In this document: piece by piece, positions 7,781-14,223 of the stretch | How positions within the stretch are numbered: position 1 is the stretch's first letter | Layout of the letters: each line of letters opens with the position of its first letter | Assembly: GCA_943323935.2 (NCBI GenBank) | Contig: CALPJR020000007.1 | Span: 1-14,223 of the forward strand | Reading direction: 5' to 3' | DNA: 14,223 bases | Source of the DNA: Bifidobacterium breve | GTDB lineage: Bacteria > Bacteroidota > Bacteroidia > Chitinophagales > Chitinophagaceae | Made by a program: the position numbers and the translations under genes | The notes under the pieces: generated by a model | Told to the model about the DNA's origin: nothing | Databases searched by the model: none | What the model saw: only the letters and a program-made list of their open reading frames with translations

Positions 7781-9010
7781 ATGAAAATATTTTTTATGAG
7801 TGTAACCAAGCCACAAATTCATCCTTCATTTTCCTATGAAACTCAGGAAGAGGTATTGGATATTCCTCATAGCGCAAAACCTTTGTTGATTGGTATCCCA
7901 AAGGAAACTGCTTTCCAAGAAAATAGGGTTGGTTTAATTCCCGAAGCTGTTGGGGTCTTGGTAGCCAATGGACATCGTGTATTAGTTGAATCAGGCGCAG
8001 GAAAAGGAAGCCGTTATACAGATAAAGATTATGCAGATGCAGGTGCAGAAATTGCATTTGAAAAAGCAGCAGTGTATCAATGTCCTATTTTAATAAAGAC
8101 GGCACCACCTGTTGCATCTGATTTACCTTTCTTGCAGATGTATCAAACAATTATTTCTCCATTGCATTTATCTGCAATCGATCAAGAAGTATTGGTGGCC
8201 ATGATGGCGAAAAAAATTACTGCTTTATCTATCGACAATATCAAAGACGAAAATCAGAACTATCCAATTTTAAGAAGTATGAATGAGATTGTGGGTAGTG
8301 CCGTGATGTTGATTGCCGGGCAGTACCTAAGTAATTTTAATTCAGGCAAGGGTGTACTGTTGGGAGGAATCAGTGGCGTGCCTCCAACTAAAGTTGTGGT
8401 CATTGGGGCAGATGTTACTGGAGAATTTGCAGTGCGCAATGCACTTGCACTGGGCGCAAGTGTCAAAGTATTTGACAACAATGTATCTAGACTACAAAGA
8501 CTACAAAATAATCTAGGTCAACGTGTTTGGACCTCTGTGATTGAGCCTAATATATTGGCAAAACAACTTAAAACTTGTGAAGTAGCAATTGGCGCATTGA
8601 GAAATGAAATTGGTAGAGCACCCATCGTTGTCACAGAAGAGATGGTGATGAATATGCGACCAGGCAGTATCATCATTGACGTTGCAGTGGATAGGGGTGG
8701 ATGTTTTGAGACCACTGAATTAACCAATCATGAAAATCCGATTGTCATCAAGCATGATGTGATTCATTATGGCGTACCCAATATCCCAAGCGGTTTTGCG
8801 AGAACTGCAAGCCAAGCAATTAGCAATGTCTTGATGCATTTGATGGTGGAGGTTGGAGATCAAGGAAGTTTAGAAGAACTTATTTGGCATCAACTACACC
8901 TTCGAGAGGGTATTTATTTATATAAGGGTTCATTGACTGATTTTTACATCAGTCAAAAATGCAATTTAAAATATACCGATTTGAATTTGTTGATTGCAAG
9001 TAGAAGCTAG
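7781..9010 (+). CDS. ald: Alanine dehydrogenase (AlaDH/PNT family)
   Basis: This cytoplasmic enzyme should interconvert L-alanine and pyruvate plus ammonia with NAD. The 409-residue product is longer than the approximately 370-380-residue enzymes of Bacillus, with extra N-terminal (1-33) and C-terminal (about 365-409) segments. Substrate-side residues can be matched to the family: Arg49 in ENRV, Lys106 in ILIKTAPP, His129 in PLHLS and Asp304 in DVAVDRGG. The dinucleotide fold begins at VVVIGADVTG (205-214): the expected G-x-G-x-x-G reads G-A-D-V-T-G, so Asp211 replaces the middle glycine. The acidic residue ending the second strand is Asp232 (VFDNN). I keep ATG 7781 because it directly follows the -7 element, but ATG 7796 (MSVTKP) is nearly as good and would leave a short leader. 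A related PNT-family dehydrogenase is the main alternative identity. It ends nine bases before the converging ABC ATPase gene. Confidence 0.88.
   Translation: MKIFFMSVTKPQIHPSFSYETQEEVLDIPHSAKPLLIGIPKETAFQENRVGLIPEAVGVLVANGHRVLVESGAGKGSRYTDKDYADAGAEIAFEKAAVYQCPILIKTAPPVASDLPFLQMYQTIISPLHLSAIDQEVLVAMMAKKITALSIDNIKDENQNYPILRSMNEIVGSAVMLIAGQYLSNFNSGKGVLLGGISGVPPTKVVVIGADVTGEFAVRNALALGASVKVFDNNVSRLQRLQNNLGQRVWTSVIEPNILAKQLKTCEVAIGALRNEIGRAPIVVTEEMVMNMRPGSIIIDVAVDRGGCFETTELTNHENPIVIKHDVIHYGVPNIPSGFARTASQAISNVLMHLMVEVGDQGSLEELIWHQLHLREGIYLYKGSLTDFYISQKCNLKYTDLNLLIASRS
8933..8956. repeat. Perfect 9-bp inverted repeat inside the 3' end of ald
   Basis: TTGACTGAT (8933-8941) and ATCAGTCAA (8948-8956) are exact reverse complements around the six-base loop TTTTAC. 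The hairpin lies in the ald reading frame (residues LTDFYISQ), 51 bases before the stop codon, and 64 or more bases beyond the stop of the converging ABC ATPase gene. With only nine bases between the two genes, it could affect transcripts running out of the opposite operon, but neither side has a U-run after it. Confidence 0.45.
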
Positions 9011-9019
9011 TACAGTTCC

Positions 9020-9652
9020 TTATTTTTTAAAATCAGAAAGTGAGAGCTCTTGACTACAGAATTTGTATTCCTGTGGATCATTGCTTGCTACAATTATCAA
9101 TTTATGCATTGCGTATGCTTGCATTAATTGATGGTAGGTTTGAATACCTTCTTGATCTAAATTACTGCATGGTTCATCCAATAATAAGATAGGGGCTTGA
9201 TCAAAAATAGCCAAAGCTAATTTCAATCTTTGTTTCATCCCACTACTAAAATTTCTAATCTGTTTATTAGTAGCATTGCTTAGTCCAATTTTCTCTAAAA
9301 GTTCATTTGGACTTAATCCAGTTTGAAGGGGCTTGAATTGTTGATGAAAAGCGATCTGTTCTAATGCAGTAAACTCTTCTACTAGTTCCAAATAGGGTGC
9401 AGCAATACTGATATGTTGAAAAATATTTGAGCTATCAATGACTTCACCACTTGTATTTATCCAATGGATTTCTCCTTTTGTAAGTCCAATATATCCTGCA
9501 ATAATTTGCAACAAAGTACTTTTACCAGATCCGTTATTGCCGATCAATGCATAATGTTGCCCAGTGGTAAAACTGAAATTAAGATTGGAGAAAATCCATT
9601 CTTTGTTAAATCTTTTGGATGCAGTACTAACTTGAATTTGCATATTATTCAT
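9020..9652 (-). CDS. Single-domain ABC transporter ATP-binding protein, degenerate Q- and H-loops
   Basis: This 210-residue stand-alone ABC ATPase is similar in size to CcmA-type subunits. Walker A is GNNGSGKST (38-46), the signature is SSGMKQR (136-142), Walker B is ILLLDEP (155-161) and the D-loop SNLD (163-166). Two normally conserved switch residues are absent: the Q-loop region reads AAPYLEL, with Tyr87 about where Gln is expected, and the H-loop reads VASND, with Asn191 in place of His. No membrane permease lies nearby, so the partner and substrate are unknown. The ATG at 9652 overlaps the last eight bases of lpxA; a second in-frame ATG at 9643 lies one base after the lpxA stop. Either way, translation is tightly coupled to lpxA. 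A role in envelope lipid handling is only suggested by this position. It is the last gene of the lipid A cluster. Confidence 0.88.
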   Translation of the reverse strand: MNNMQIQVSTASKRFNKEWIFSNLNFSFTTGQHYALIGNNGSGKSTLLQIIAGYIGLTKGEIHWINTSGEVIDSSNIFQHISIAAPYLELVEEFTALEQIAFHQQFKPLQTGLSPNELLEKIGLSNATNKQIRNFSSGMKQRLKLALAIFDQAPILLLDEPCSNLDQEGIQTYHQLMQAYAMHKLIIVASNDPQEYKFCSQELSLSDFKK

Positions 9653-10442
9653 CTTCTAGTGCACCTTTCACAAATCGCTTGATGATGCCTCTTCCACTGT
9701 CTCTAATAAAAGTAACAATTTCATCACGCTCATCGGTTGCTGGCAACTCTTCCTCTATAAAAGCAAGTGCCTGTGTGGTATTCATGCCTTTATTAAAAAT
9801 ATAGCGGTAGATATCTAAAATATGATTGATCTTTTCTAAGTCGAATCCTCTTCTCTTTAATCCAACACTGTTCACACCTCCATAACTCAATGGATTTCGA
9901 ACAGCTTTGATATATGGAGGCACATCCTTGCTTACCAAGCTACCTCCAGCGATATAGGCATGTTGTCCAATATGCACAAATTGATGTACAGCACTCACAC
10001 CAGCGATCCATGCATAGTCCCCTAAGGTTACATGACCAGCTACTTGAACACTATTGCTTAAAATACAGTGGTTACCAATAATACAGTCGTGTGCAATATG
10101 ACTATAAGCCATAATCAAGCAATGGCTTCCCACTTTAGTCACCCAACGATCAGAAGTACCTCTGTTAATTGTTACAAATTCTCTAATGGTAGTATAATCA
10201 CCAATTTCTACAGTCGTTTTTTCACCGTTGAATTTTAAATCCTGAGGATCAGCGCCAATGACTGCGCCAGGGAAGATGCGACAATTTTTCCCAACTGTTG
10301 TTCCATTCATGATGGTGACATTGCTTCCAATCCAGGTACCTTCTCCAATTGTTACATCACTATGAATCACAGTGAATGGATCAATTTTCACATTAGGTGC
10401 TACTTTAGCATTTGGGTCAATATAAGTAAATGGATGTGTCAT
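9645..10442 (-). CDS. lpxA: UDP-N-acetylglucosamine acyltransferase LpxA
   Basis: LpxA transfers a 3-hydroxyacyl chain from acyl-ACP to the 3-OH of UDP-GlcNAc, the first step of lipid A synthesis, in the cytoplasm. The 265-residue product matches the family length. It consists of hexapeptide repeats forming a left-handed beta-helix (about 1-185) and a C-terminal helical domain with the family motif GLKRRGF (194-200). The catalytic His118 is in HIAHDC; His137 (AGH), His153 (AVHQF) and His161 align with other conserved histidines. Gly166 aligns with E. coli Gly173, the hydrocarbon-ruler residue that permits longer chains, so a long hydroxyacyl donor is inferred. I start at ATG 10442 (MTHPFTYIDP). 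The longer frame back to 10541 overlaps lpxC-fabZ with unrelated residues. It begins 11 bases after the lpxC-fabZ stop and overlaps the ABC ATPase start, as expected within an operon. Confidence 0.97.
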   Translation of the reverse strand: MTHPFTYIDPNAKVAPNVKIDPFTVIHSDVTIGEGTWIGSNVTIMNGTTVGKNCRIFPGAVIGADPQDLKFNGEKTTVEIGDYTTIREFVTINRGTSDRWVTKVGSHCLIMAYSHIAHDCIIGNHCILSNSVQVAGHVTLGDYAWIAGVSAVHQFVHIGQHAYIAGGSLVSKDVPPYIKAVRNPLSYGGVNSVGLKRRGFDLEKINHILDIYRYIFNKGMNTTQALAFIEEELPATDERDEIVTFIRDSGRGIIKRFVKGALEDE

Positions 10443-10453
10443 AGGGGGTAATT

Positions 10454-11863
10454 TTATTCTGCTCTTTTTACAACTTGAGCAACTAGTTCGGACTCCGTAG
10501 CCACTTTTCCATTGACATAGACCGTGCCACGCATTTCGCAAATACCTCTTCGTATTGGAGCCATCAATTCTAATTTAAGCAGCATGGTATCGCCTGGTCT
10601 TACCATTTGTTTAAATTTACAATTGTTGATTTTTAAAAAATAGGTATCATAATTTCCTTTAGGCATGGCATTGATACAAAGGATACCGCCTGTTTGTGCC
10701 AAAGCCTCAATTTGTAAAACTCCTGGCATCACTGGATTGCCTGGAAAATGTCCTGGGAAAAACCATTCATTGAAAGTGACATTTTTAACACCTACAATAG
10801 AAGTGTCTGTTAATTCAATGATCTTATCCACCAATAAAAAAGGATGACGATGCGGTAAAGTTTTTTCTATTTGCTCTAAAGTATACACAGGCGTTACGCT
10901 TGGATCATATACAGGTACATCTTTAATATTTTTATTTTTTTTGATGTACTGCTTTATTTTTTTTGCAAATTCAACATTACTACTATGTCCAGGACGATTA
11001 GCGATAATTCTTGCTTTAATTGGGTAGCCTATCAATGCTAAGTCGCCTACCACATCTAATAGTTTATGACGTGCAGGTTCGTTCGGGAATCTTAATTCCA
11101 AATTATTTAAATAGCCCTCGCTTTTTACTTCAATCTTATCTCTTTTAAAAACTTTTGCTAAACGACCCATTTCTTCTTTGGTAACAGGTTTGTCAACAAC
11201 TACAATCGCATTATTGATATCACCACCCTTTATTAAATCATGCTCTAAGAGTGTTTCTAATTCATGTAAAAAACAAAATGTTCTACAAGGTGCAATTTCT
11301 GATTTAAAATCTTTGATTGTTTTTAGTGCTGCATGTTGTGTTCCTAAAACCGGGCTATTAAAATCTATCAGTGTAGTAATTTGATAATCTAATGCAGGCA
11401 ATGCCACCATCTCTACACGCTTGTCCTCGTCATAGTGAAAAATATTTTCATCAATGCTGTACCATGCTTTTGCAGCATCTTGTTCAAGTACACCTACTTT
11501 TTCAATGGCTTCAATGAATGGTGAAGAGCTACCATCCATGATTGGAATTTCTGGTCCATTTAATTCAATCAAAAGATTGTCAACACCTAAACCAACTAAA
11601 GCGGCAAGGATATGTTCCACCGTGCTTACTTTGGCATCACCCACTTGTAAAGTAGTTCCACGACTCGTATCGGTCACTAAATCACAATCTGCTTTAATCA
11701 CAGGTTGGTTTGGCAAATCAACCCTTTGAAACTGAATCCCAAAGCCAGGATTTGCAGGATGCAAAGTCATATCTACTAAAACGCCTGTATGTAAACCGGT
11801 ACCGCTAATACTAATACTTTGACATAAGGTATGTTGCTTATCGGGATTGAAATGTTGATCCAT
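10454..11863 (-). CDS. lpxC-fabZ: Bifunctional LpxC deacetylase / FabZ (3R)-hydroxyacyl-ACP dehydratase
   Basis: This is a natural fusion of two cytoplasmic enzymes in 469 residues. The N-terminal part (1 to about 303) is LpxC, the zinc deacetylase for the committed step of lipid A synthesis: Glu83-His84 (TVEHILAAL), zinc ligands His266 and Asp270 (HKLLDVVGD), and catalytic-site His293 (PGHS). A lysine-rich linker (about 301-325) leads to FabZ (about 328-469), the dehydratase of type II fatty acid elongation: LPHRHPFLLVD (336-346), catalytic His372 in FPGHFPGNP and Glu386 in QIEALAQTGG. Both active sites look intact. The two domains compete for the same 3-hydroxyacyl-ACP pool, because LpxA and LpxD consume what FabZ dehydrates; fusing FabZ to LpxC may help balance the pathways. 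This fusion is known in Bacteroidota and supports that taxonomic call. It follows lpxD by 60 bases and precedes lpxA by 11. Confidence 0.97.
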   Translation of the reverse strand: MDQHFNPDKQHTLCQSISISGTGLHTGVLVDMTLHPANPGFGIQFQRVDLPNQPVIKADCDLVTDTSRGTTLQVGDAKVSTVEHILAALVGLGVDNLLIELNGPEIPIMDGSSSPFIEAIEKVGVLEQDAAKAWYSIDENIFHYDEDKRVEMVALPALDYQITTLIDFNSPVLGTQHAALKTIKDFKSEIAPCRTFCFLHELETLLEHDLIKGGDINNAIVVVDKPVTKEEMGRLAKVFKRDKIEVKSEGYLNNLELRFPNEPARHKLLDVVGDLALIGYPIKARIIANRPGHSSNVEFAKKIKQYIKKNKNIKDVPVYDPSVTPVYTLEQIEKTLPHRHPFLLVDKIIELTDTSIVGVKNVTFNEWFFPGHFPGNPVMPGVLQIEALAQTGGILCINAMPKGNYDTYFLKINNCKFKQMVRPGDTMLLKLELMAPIRRGICEMRGTVYVNGKVATESELVAQVVKRAE

Positions 11864-11907
11864 GTGTAACGAGTTTAGAATAGCTTAGTTAAAAGCTTGA
11901 TTTTAAG

Positions 11908-11915
11908 CAAAAATA
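11908..11915 (-). promoter_or_regulatory. Possible internal -7 element before lpxC-fabZ
   Basis: On the minus strand, TATTTTTG occupies 11915 to 11908 in the lpxD/lpxC-fabZ gap, 44 bases before the lpxC-fabZ ATG, and matches TAnnTTTG. No TTTG or TTTT tract is present at the -33 distance, so it may be chance in AT-rich DNA or a weak internal promoter allowing lpxC-fabZ, lpxA and the ABC gene to be expressed apart from the first two genes. Confidence 0.3.
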
Positions 11916-11923
11916 CGGCTGAT

Positions 11924-12970
11924 TTAGGCTTTTTGAGACAGTTGTTGTACTAATATTTCGAGTTCTTGGACTCTTTTTTCCAATTCTGGAAGGTTTTTGA
12001 CATAAACTTGGCTTCTTAGGCTTTGTTTTTGATCTGCTGCTGGGAAGCCTGCAAGGGTCATATTTGCAGATGTAAATGTTTTTGTGACACCTGCTCCTCC
12101 TGCAATTTTTATTCCATCTGCAATGGAAATATGACCAGCAAAACCTGCTTGTCCACCGACCATGACATTTTTCCCAATTTTAGTACTTCCACTAACACCA
12201 ACTTGAGCAGCAATGACCGAATTGGTGCCTATTTCTGCATTATGTGCAACCTGAATCTGATTGTCTAATTTTACACCTTTGCGAATGATGGTCGATCCAA
12301 TGGTGGCTCTATCAATCGTCGTGTTTGCACCAATTTCAACATCATCTTCGATAATGACGTTACCAAGTTGTGGTACTTTTTGATAACTACCATCCTCTTT
12401 AGGGGCAAATCCAAATCCATCACTTCCAATAATAGTTCCACTATGAATGGTGACATGGTTGCCAATAATACAATCTGCATAAATCACCACACCTGGGTGG
12501 ATGGTGACATGATTACCTATCATAACATTTTCTCCAATCACTACATTAGGAAATATTTTTACATGTTCACCAAGTGTAGCACCTTCATTGATATAAGCGA
12601 AAGCTGCAATGAAATGGTTTGCACCAATCTTAGCGCTTGGCGCAATAAATGAAGGCGTTTGAATGCCCTCAAGTTGTTGGTTCTTTAGTGCTTGGTATTT
12701 TGTAAGCAAGGTAGCGAATGCGGCATAGGCATCAGGAACTCTAATTAATGTCGCTTTGATTTTTTCTTTTAATTGTTGTTGCGCACCAACGATGATAATT
12801 GAAGCAGCAGTCGTGTATAAAAAAGCTTCATATTTAGGATTGGCTAAAAAAGAGATTTGGCCAGCAGTGGCTTCCTCAATTTTGCCGAAATTATGAACAG
12901 TCACAGATGCGTCACCTTCTACCTGACCTTGAATCATCATTGCAATCTGTTGGGCACTAAATTCTAACAT
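11924..12970 (-). CDS. lpxD: UDP-3-O-(3-hydroxyacyl)glucosamine N-acyltransferase LpxD
   Basis: LpxD adds the second 3-hydroxyacyl chain, to the amine exposed by LpxC, giving UDP-2,3-diacylglucosamine. The 348 residues comprise an N-terminal uridine-binding domain (about 1-100, including the conserved ISFLANPKY at 39-47), a left-handed beta-helix of hexapeptide repeats (about 107-298), and a C-terminal tail with LAGFPA (306-311) and a short predicted coiled coil (about 326-346, heptad-like leucines in LPELEKRVQELEILVQQL). The catalytic His243 sits in QVAHNAEIG, and IGSDGFGFAP (181-190) matches the family acyl/UDP-binding segment. IGNHVTIH occurs twice, 18 residues apart, as successive turns of the helix. 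The gene starts 28 bases after the HD phosphohydrolase stop and ends 60 bases before lpxC-fabZ. The order lpxD, lpxC-fabZ, lpxA places three acyl/deacyl steps together. Confidence 0.97.
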   Translation of the reverse strand: MLEFSAQQIAMMIQGQVEGDASVTVHNFGKIEEATAGQISFLANPKYEAFLYTTAASIIIVGAQQQLKEKIKATLIRVPDAYAAFATLLTKYQALKNQQLEGIQTPSFIAPSAKIGANHFIAAFAYINEGATLGEHVKIFPNVVIGENVMIGNHVTIHPGVVIYADCIIGNHVTIHSGTIIGSDGFGFAPKEDGSYQKVPQLGNVIIEDDVEIGANTTIDRATIGSTIIRKGVKLDNQIQVAHNAEIGTNSVIAAQVGVSGSTKIGKNVMVGGQAGFAGHISIADGIKIAGGAGVTKTFTSANMTLAGFPAADQKQSLRSQVYVKNLPELEKRVQELEILVQQLSQKA

Positions 12971-12998
12971 ACCTTGCGTTATTTATTTGAATTGGGGG

Positions 12999-14207
12999 TT
13001 ATTCGTTCAACGAACAAATGTAAAATTTTTTAACTGGGGTAGAAAGACTTTCGACAATTAATGCGTTCTGTACCTCTGAAATAGTTGAAATTTCACCTTT
13101 TTTTAGCAAAATATGGATATTCTCACTGTCATTCTTGTATAATGTATTGCTTGTTTCTCCTTTAAAACATAGAAAAGCAACATCGGCATCATCCACATTG
13201 AACTTGGCTTTTGTTGCTGCTAAAGCTTGACTTAAGGCAGCATCGGTGATGGGTTCGGATTGCAATTGACATTTGTAGATTTTTCTATTTAATAATCGAT
13301 TGCATAATAGAGATAAAATAGGATCGACATGGGATTGCCATTTCTTAATTGCAAACATAATATCTGTATCATCCAAATTACAATAGGCAGTTAAATCAAT
13401 TGCCTCAACAGTACTAAATTCATTGGATAAAAAATAATCTAAAATTCCACCTGTTGCAATGGAAGGGTCCTTTGCTTTCGCCAATTGTTTTGCTCTTTGT
13501 ATAATCTTAACCAACATATTCTCGGCCGCAATGACAGTCTTGTGGCGGTATACTTGCCAATACATCAGCATTCTAGATACTAAAAATTTCTCTACACTAT
13601 TGACGCCTTTTTCTTCGACCAATAAAATATTGTCCTTTACATTTAGCATTTTTAAAATGCGCTCATAACCGACCACGCCTTCACTTACACCTGTGAAGAA
13701 ACTATCTCTTGATAAGTAATCTAATCTGTCTACATCTAGCTGTCCGCTGATGAGTTGATGTAAAAATGTTTTAGGATACTGGTTTGTAAAAATCTGAATG
13801 GCCATATTTAATTTGCCATTCAATGCAGGGTTTGGATCTGCATTTAATTGATTCATGATCATTAAAGAAAGCGCCTCGTGGTGCACCCCTTTTATCAATA
13901 CATGTTCCAATGCATGTGAATAGGGACCATGTCCAATATCATGCATTAAGATAGCTGCTTTTGCTGCTTGGGCTTCTTCTGGAGTTATCTCCACACCCTT
14001 GTCTCTAAGTTCATTGATGGCTGTAGACATCAAATGGTATGCACCAAGTGAATGGTGCAGTCTTGTATGAACCGCGCCAGGATAGACAAGTTGTGCTAAA
14101 GCCATTTGTTGGATCCTTCTTAATCTTTGAAAAAAAGGATGGTTGAAAATGGCAAATATCAACGGGTCGTTGATGGTAATAAATCCATGTACTGGATCAT
14201 TGATCAT
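12999..14207 (-). CDS. HD-domain phosphohydrolase, dGTPase-like
   Basis: This 402-residue protein belongs to the HD superfamily, in the branch that begins INDPVHGFI and includes YwfO-like proteins related to dGTP triphosphohydrolases. The metal-site residues are visible: His52 in RLHHSLGAYH, the His89-Asp90 pair in LMHDIGHGPYSHALEH, and the downstream acidic residues in GQLDVDRLDYLSRDS (155-168; probably Asp160). This predicts hydrolysis of a phosphorylated nucleotide, perhaps a dNTP or signalling nucleotide, but the substrate is not determined. I start at ATG 14207; a TTG at 14219 would add four residues (MTRK) but is less likely. The sequence ATTTTTG just upstream may be the -7 promoter element. 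It is the first gene of the lipid A cluster as seen here, 28 bases ahead of lpxD. From memory, an HD gene next to lpxD recurs in Bacteroidota, but I know of no biochemical link to lipid A. Confidence 0.9.
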   Translation of the reverse strand: MINDPVHGFITINDPLIFAIFNHPFFQRLRRIQQMALAQLVYPGAVHTRLHHSLGAYHLMSTAINELRDKGVEITPEEAQAAKAAILMHDIGHGPYSHALEHVLIKGVHHEALSLMIMNQLNADPNPALNGKLNMAIQIFTNQYPKTFLHQLISGQLDVDRLDYLSRDSFFTGVSEGVVGYERILKMLNVKDNILLVEEKGVNSVEKFLVSRMLMYWQVYRHKTVIAAENMLVKIIQRAKQLAKAKDPSIATGGILDYFLSNEFSTVEAIDLTAYCNLDDTDIMFAIKKWQSHVDPILSLLCNRLLNRKIYKCQLQSEPITDAALSQALAATKAKFNVDDADVAFLCFKGETSNTLYKNDSENIHILLKKGEISTISEVQNALIVESLSTPVKKFYICSLNE

Positions 14208-14216
14208 TTTTCGAGT

Positions 14217-14223
14217 CAAAAAT
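14217..14223 (-). promoter_or_regulatory. Probable -7 element of the HD/lpx operon, cut by the window edge
   Basis: The last seven bases, read on the minus strand, are ATTTTTG. Together with one base outside the window (T expected) they would form TAnnTTTG. The HD gene ATG is nine bases further on, so the mRNA would have a leader of only a few bases. The -33 element would lie outside the window. Confidence 0.35.

Noticed and set aside
10443..10541. Upstream extension of the lpxA reading frame
   Set aside because: It lies inside lpxC-fabZ in another frame and gives Cys/Arg-rich sequence unlike LpxA; MTHPFTYIDP at 10442 is the family-like start.
12420..12530. Near-duplicate DNA segments (GGTGACATG-type) inside lpxD
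   Set aside because: They encode successive hexapeptide turns (IGNHVTIH twice) of the LpxD beta-helix, so they are a protein repeat, not a mobile or CRISPR repeat.
12271..12652. Short open frames on both strands inside lpxD
   Set aside because: They are shadows of a strongly conserved gene; the repetitive beta-helix coding produces long frames without family motifs.
13002..13014. Palindrome TTCGTT-C-AACGAA at the end of the HD gene
   Set aside because: Only six bases per arm inside coding sequence with a one-base centre; expected by chance in a window of this size.
1..14223. Defence, toxin-antitoxin, phage or mobile-element system
   Set aside because: Every sizeable frame is a recognised housekeeping family and there are no integrase, transposase, terminal repeats, tRNA attachment sites or repeat arrays.

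Overview
The window is AT-rich, tightly packed bacterial chromosome that reads as Bacteroidota, most likely a Chitinophagaceae-like member. The grounds are a fused LpxC-FabZ protein (characteristic of that phylum), several -7 elements of the Bacteroidota form TAnnTTTG, no Shine-Dalgarno sequences in front of the genes, an RprY-like response regulator, and a RecQ variant with its zinc motif at the extreme C-terminus. The taxonomic call is inference from gene content; no rRNA is present to confirm it.

Layout. Bases 1-2542 (+) carry the 3' part of a DPP IV-type S9 peptidase gene that starts outside the window, followed 8 bases later by ruvB. Bases 2565-7241 (-) carry, in transcription order, a Cu(I)-type P1B ATPase (copA-like), a RecQ-family helicase starting at TTG, and an OmpR/RprY-type response regulator without an adjacent kinase. 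Bases 7311-9010 (+) carry tsaE (tRNA t6A modification) and an alanine dehydrogenase, each directly behind its own -7 promoter element and separated by an 11-bp hairpin. Bases 9020-14207 (-) form a five-gene cluster in transcription order: HD-domain phosphohydrolase, lpxD, lpxC-fabZ, lpxA and a single-domain ABC ATPase, with gaps of 28, 60 and 11 bases and one 8-base overlap. It supplies most of the early lipid A pathway plus the FabZ step that makes acyl-ACP.

Gene-free space is very small: no non-coding stretch reaches 100 bases. Converging gene pairs are separated by only 22 bases (ruvB and the response regulator) and 9 bases (alanine dehydrogenase and the ABC ATPase). Candidate structured or terminating sequences therefore overlap stop codons or lie inside coding sequence. 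I saw no tRNA, rRNA, CRISPR array, insertion sequence, phage or plasmid gene.

The content is mainly conserved housekeeping, and I do not find a convincing undescribed system. The points worth a second look are local: start codons at or almost at the predicted transcription start (tsaE, alanine dehydrogenase), a lone ABC ATPase with degenerate Q- and H-loops coupled to lpxA, an altered dinucleotide-binding glycine motif in the alanine dehydrogenase, a Ser-to-Asp change in the TM8 copper-site motif of the P-type ATPase, and several perfect or near-perfect inverted repeats at gene borders.
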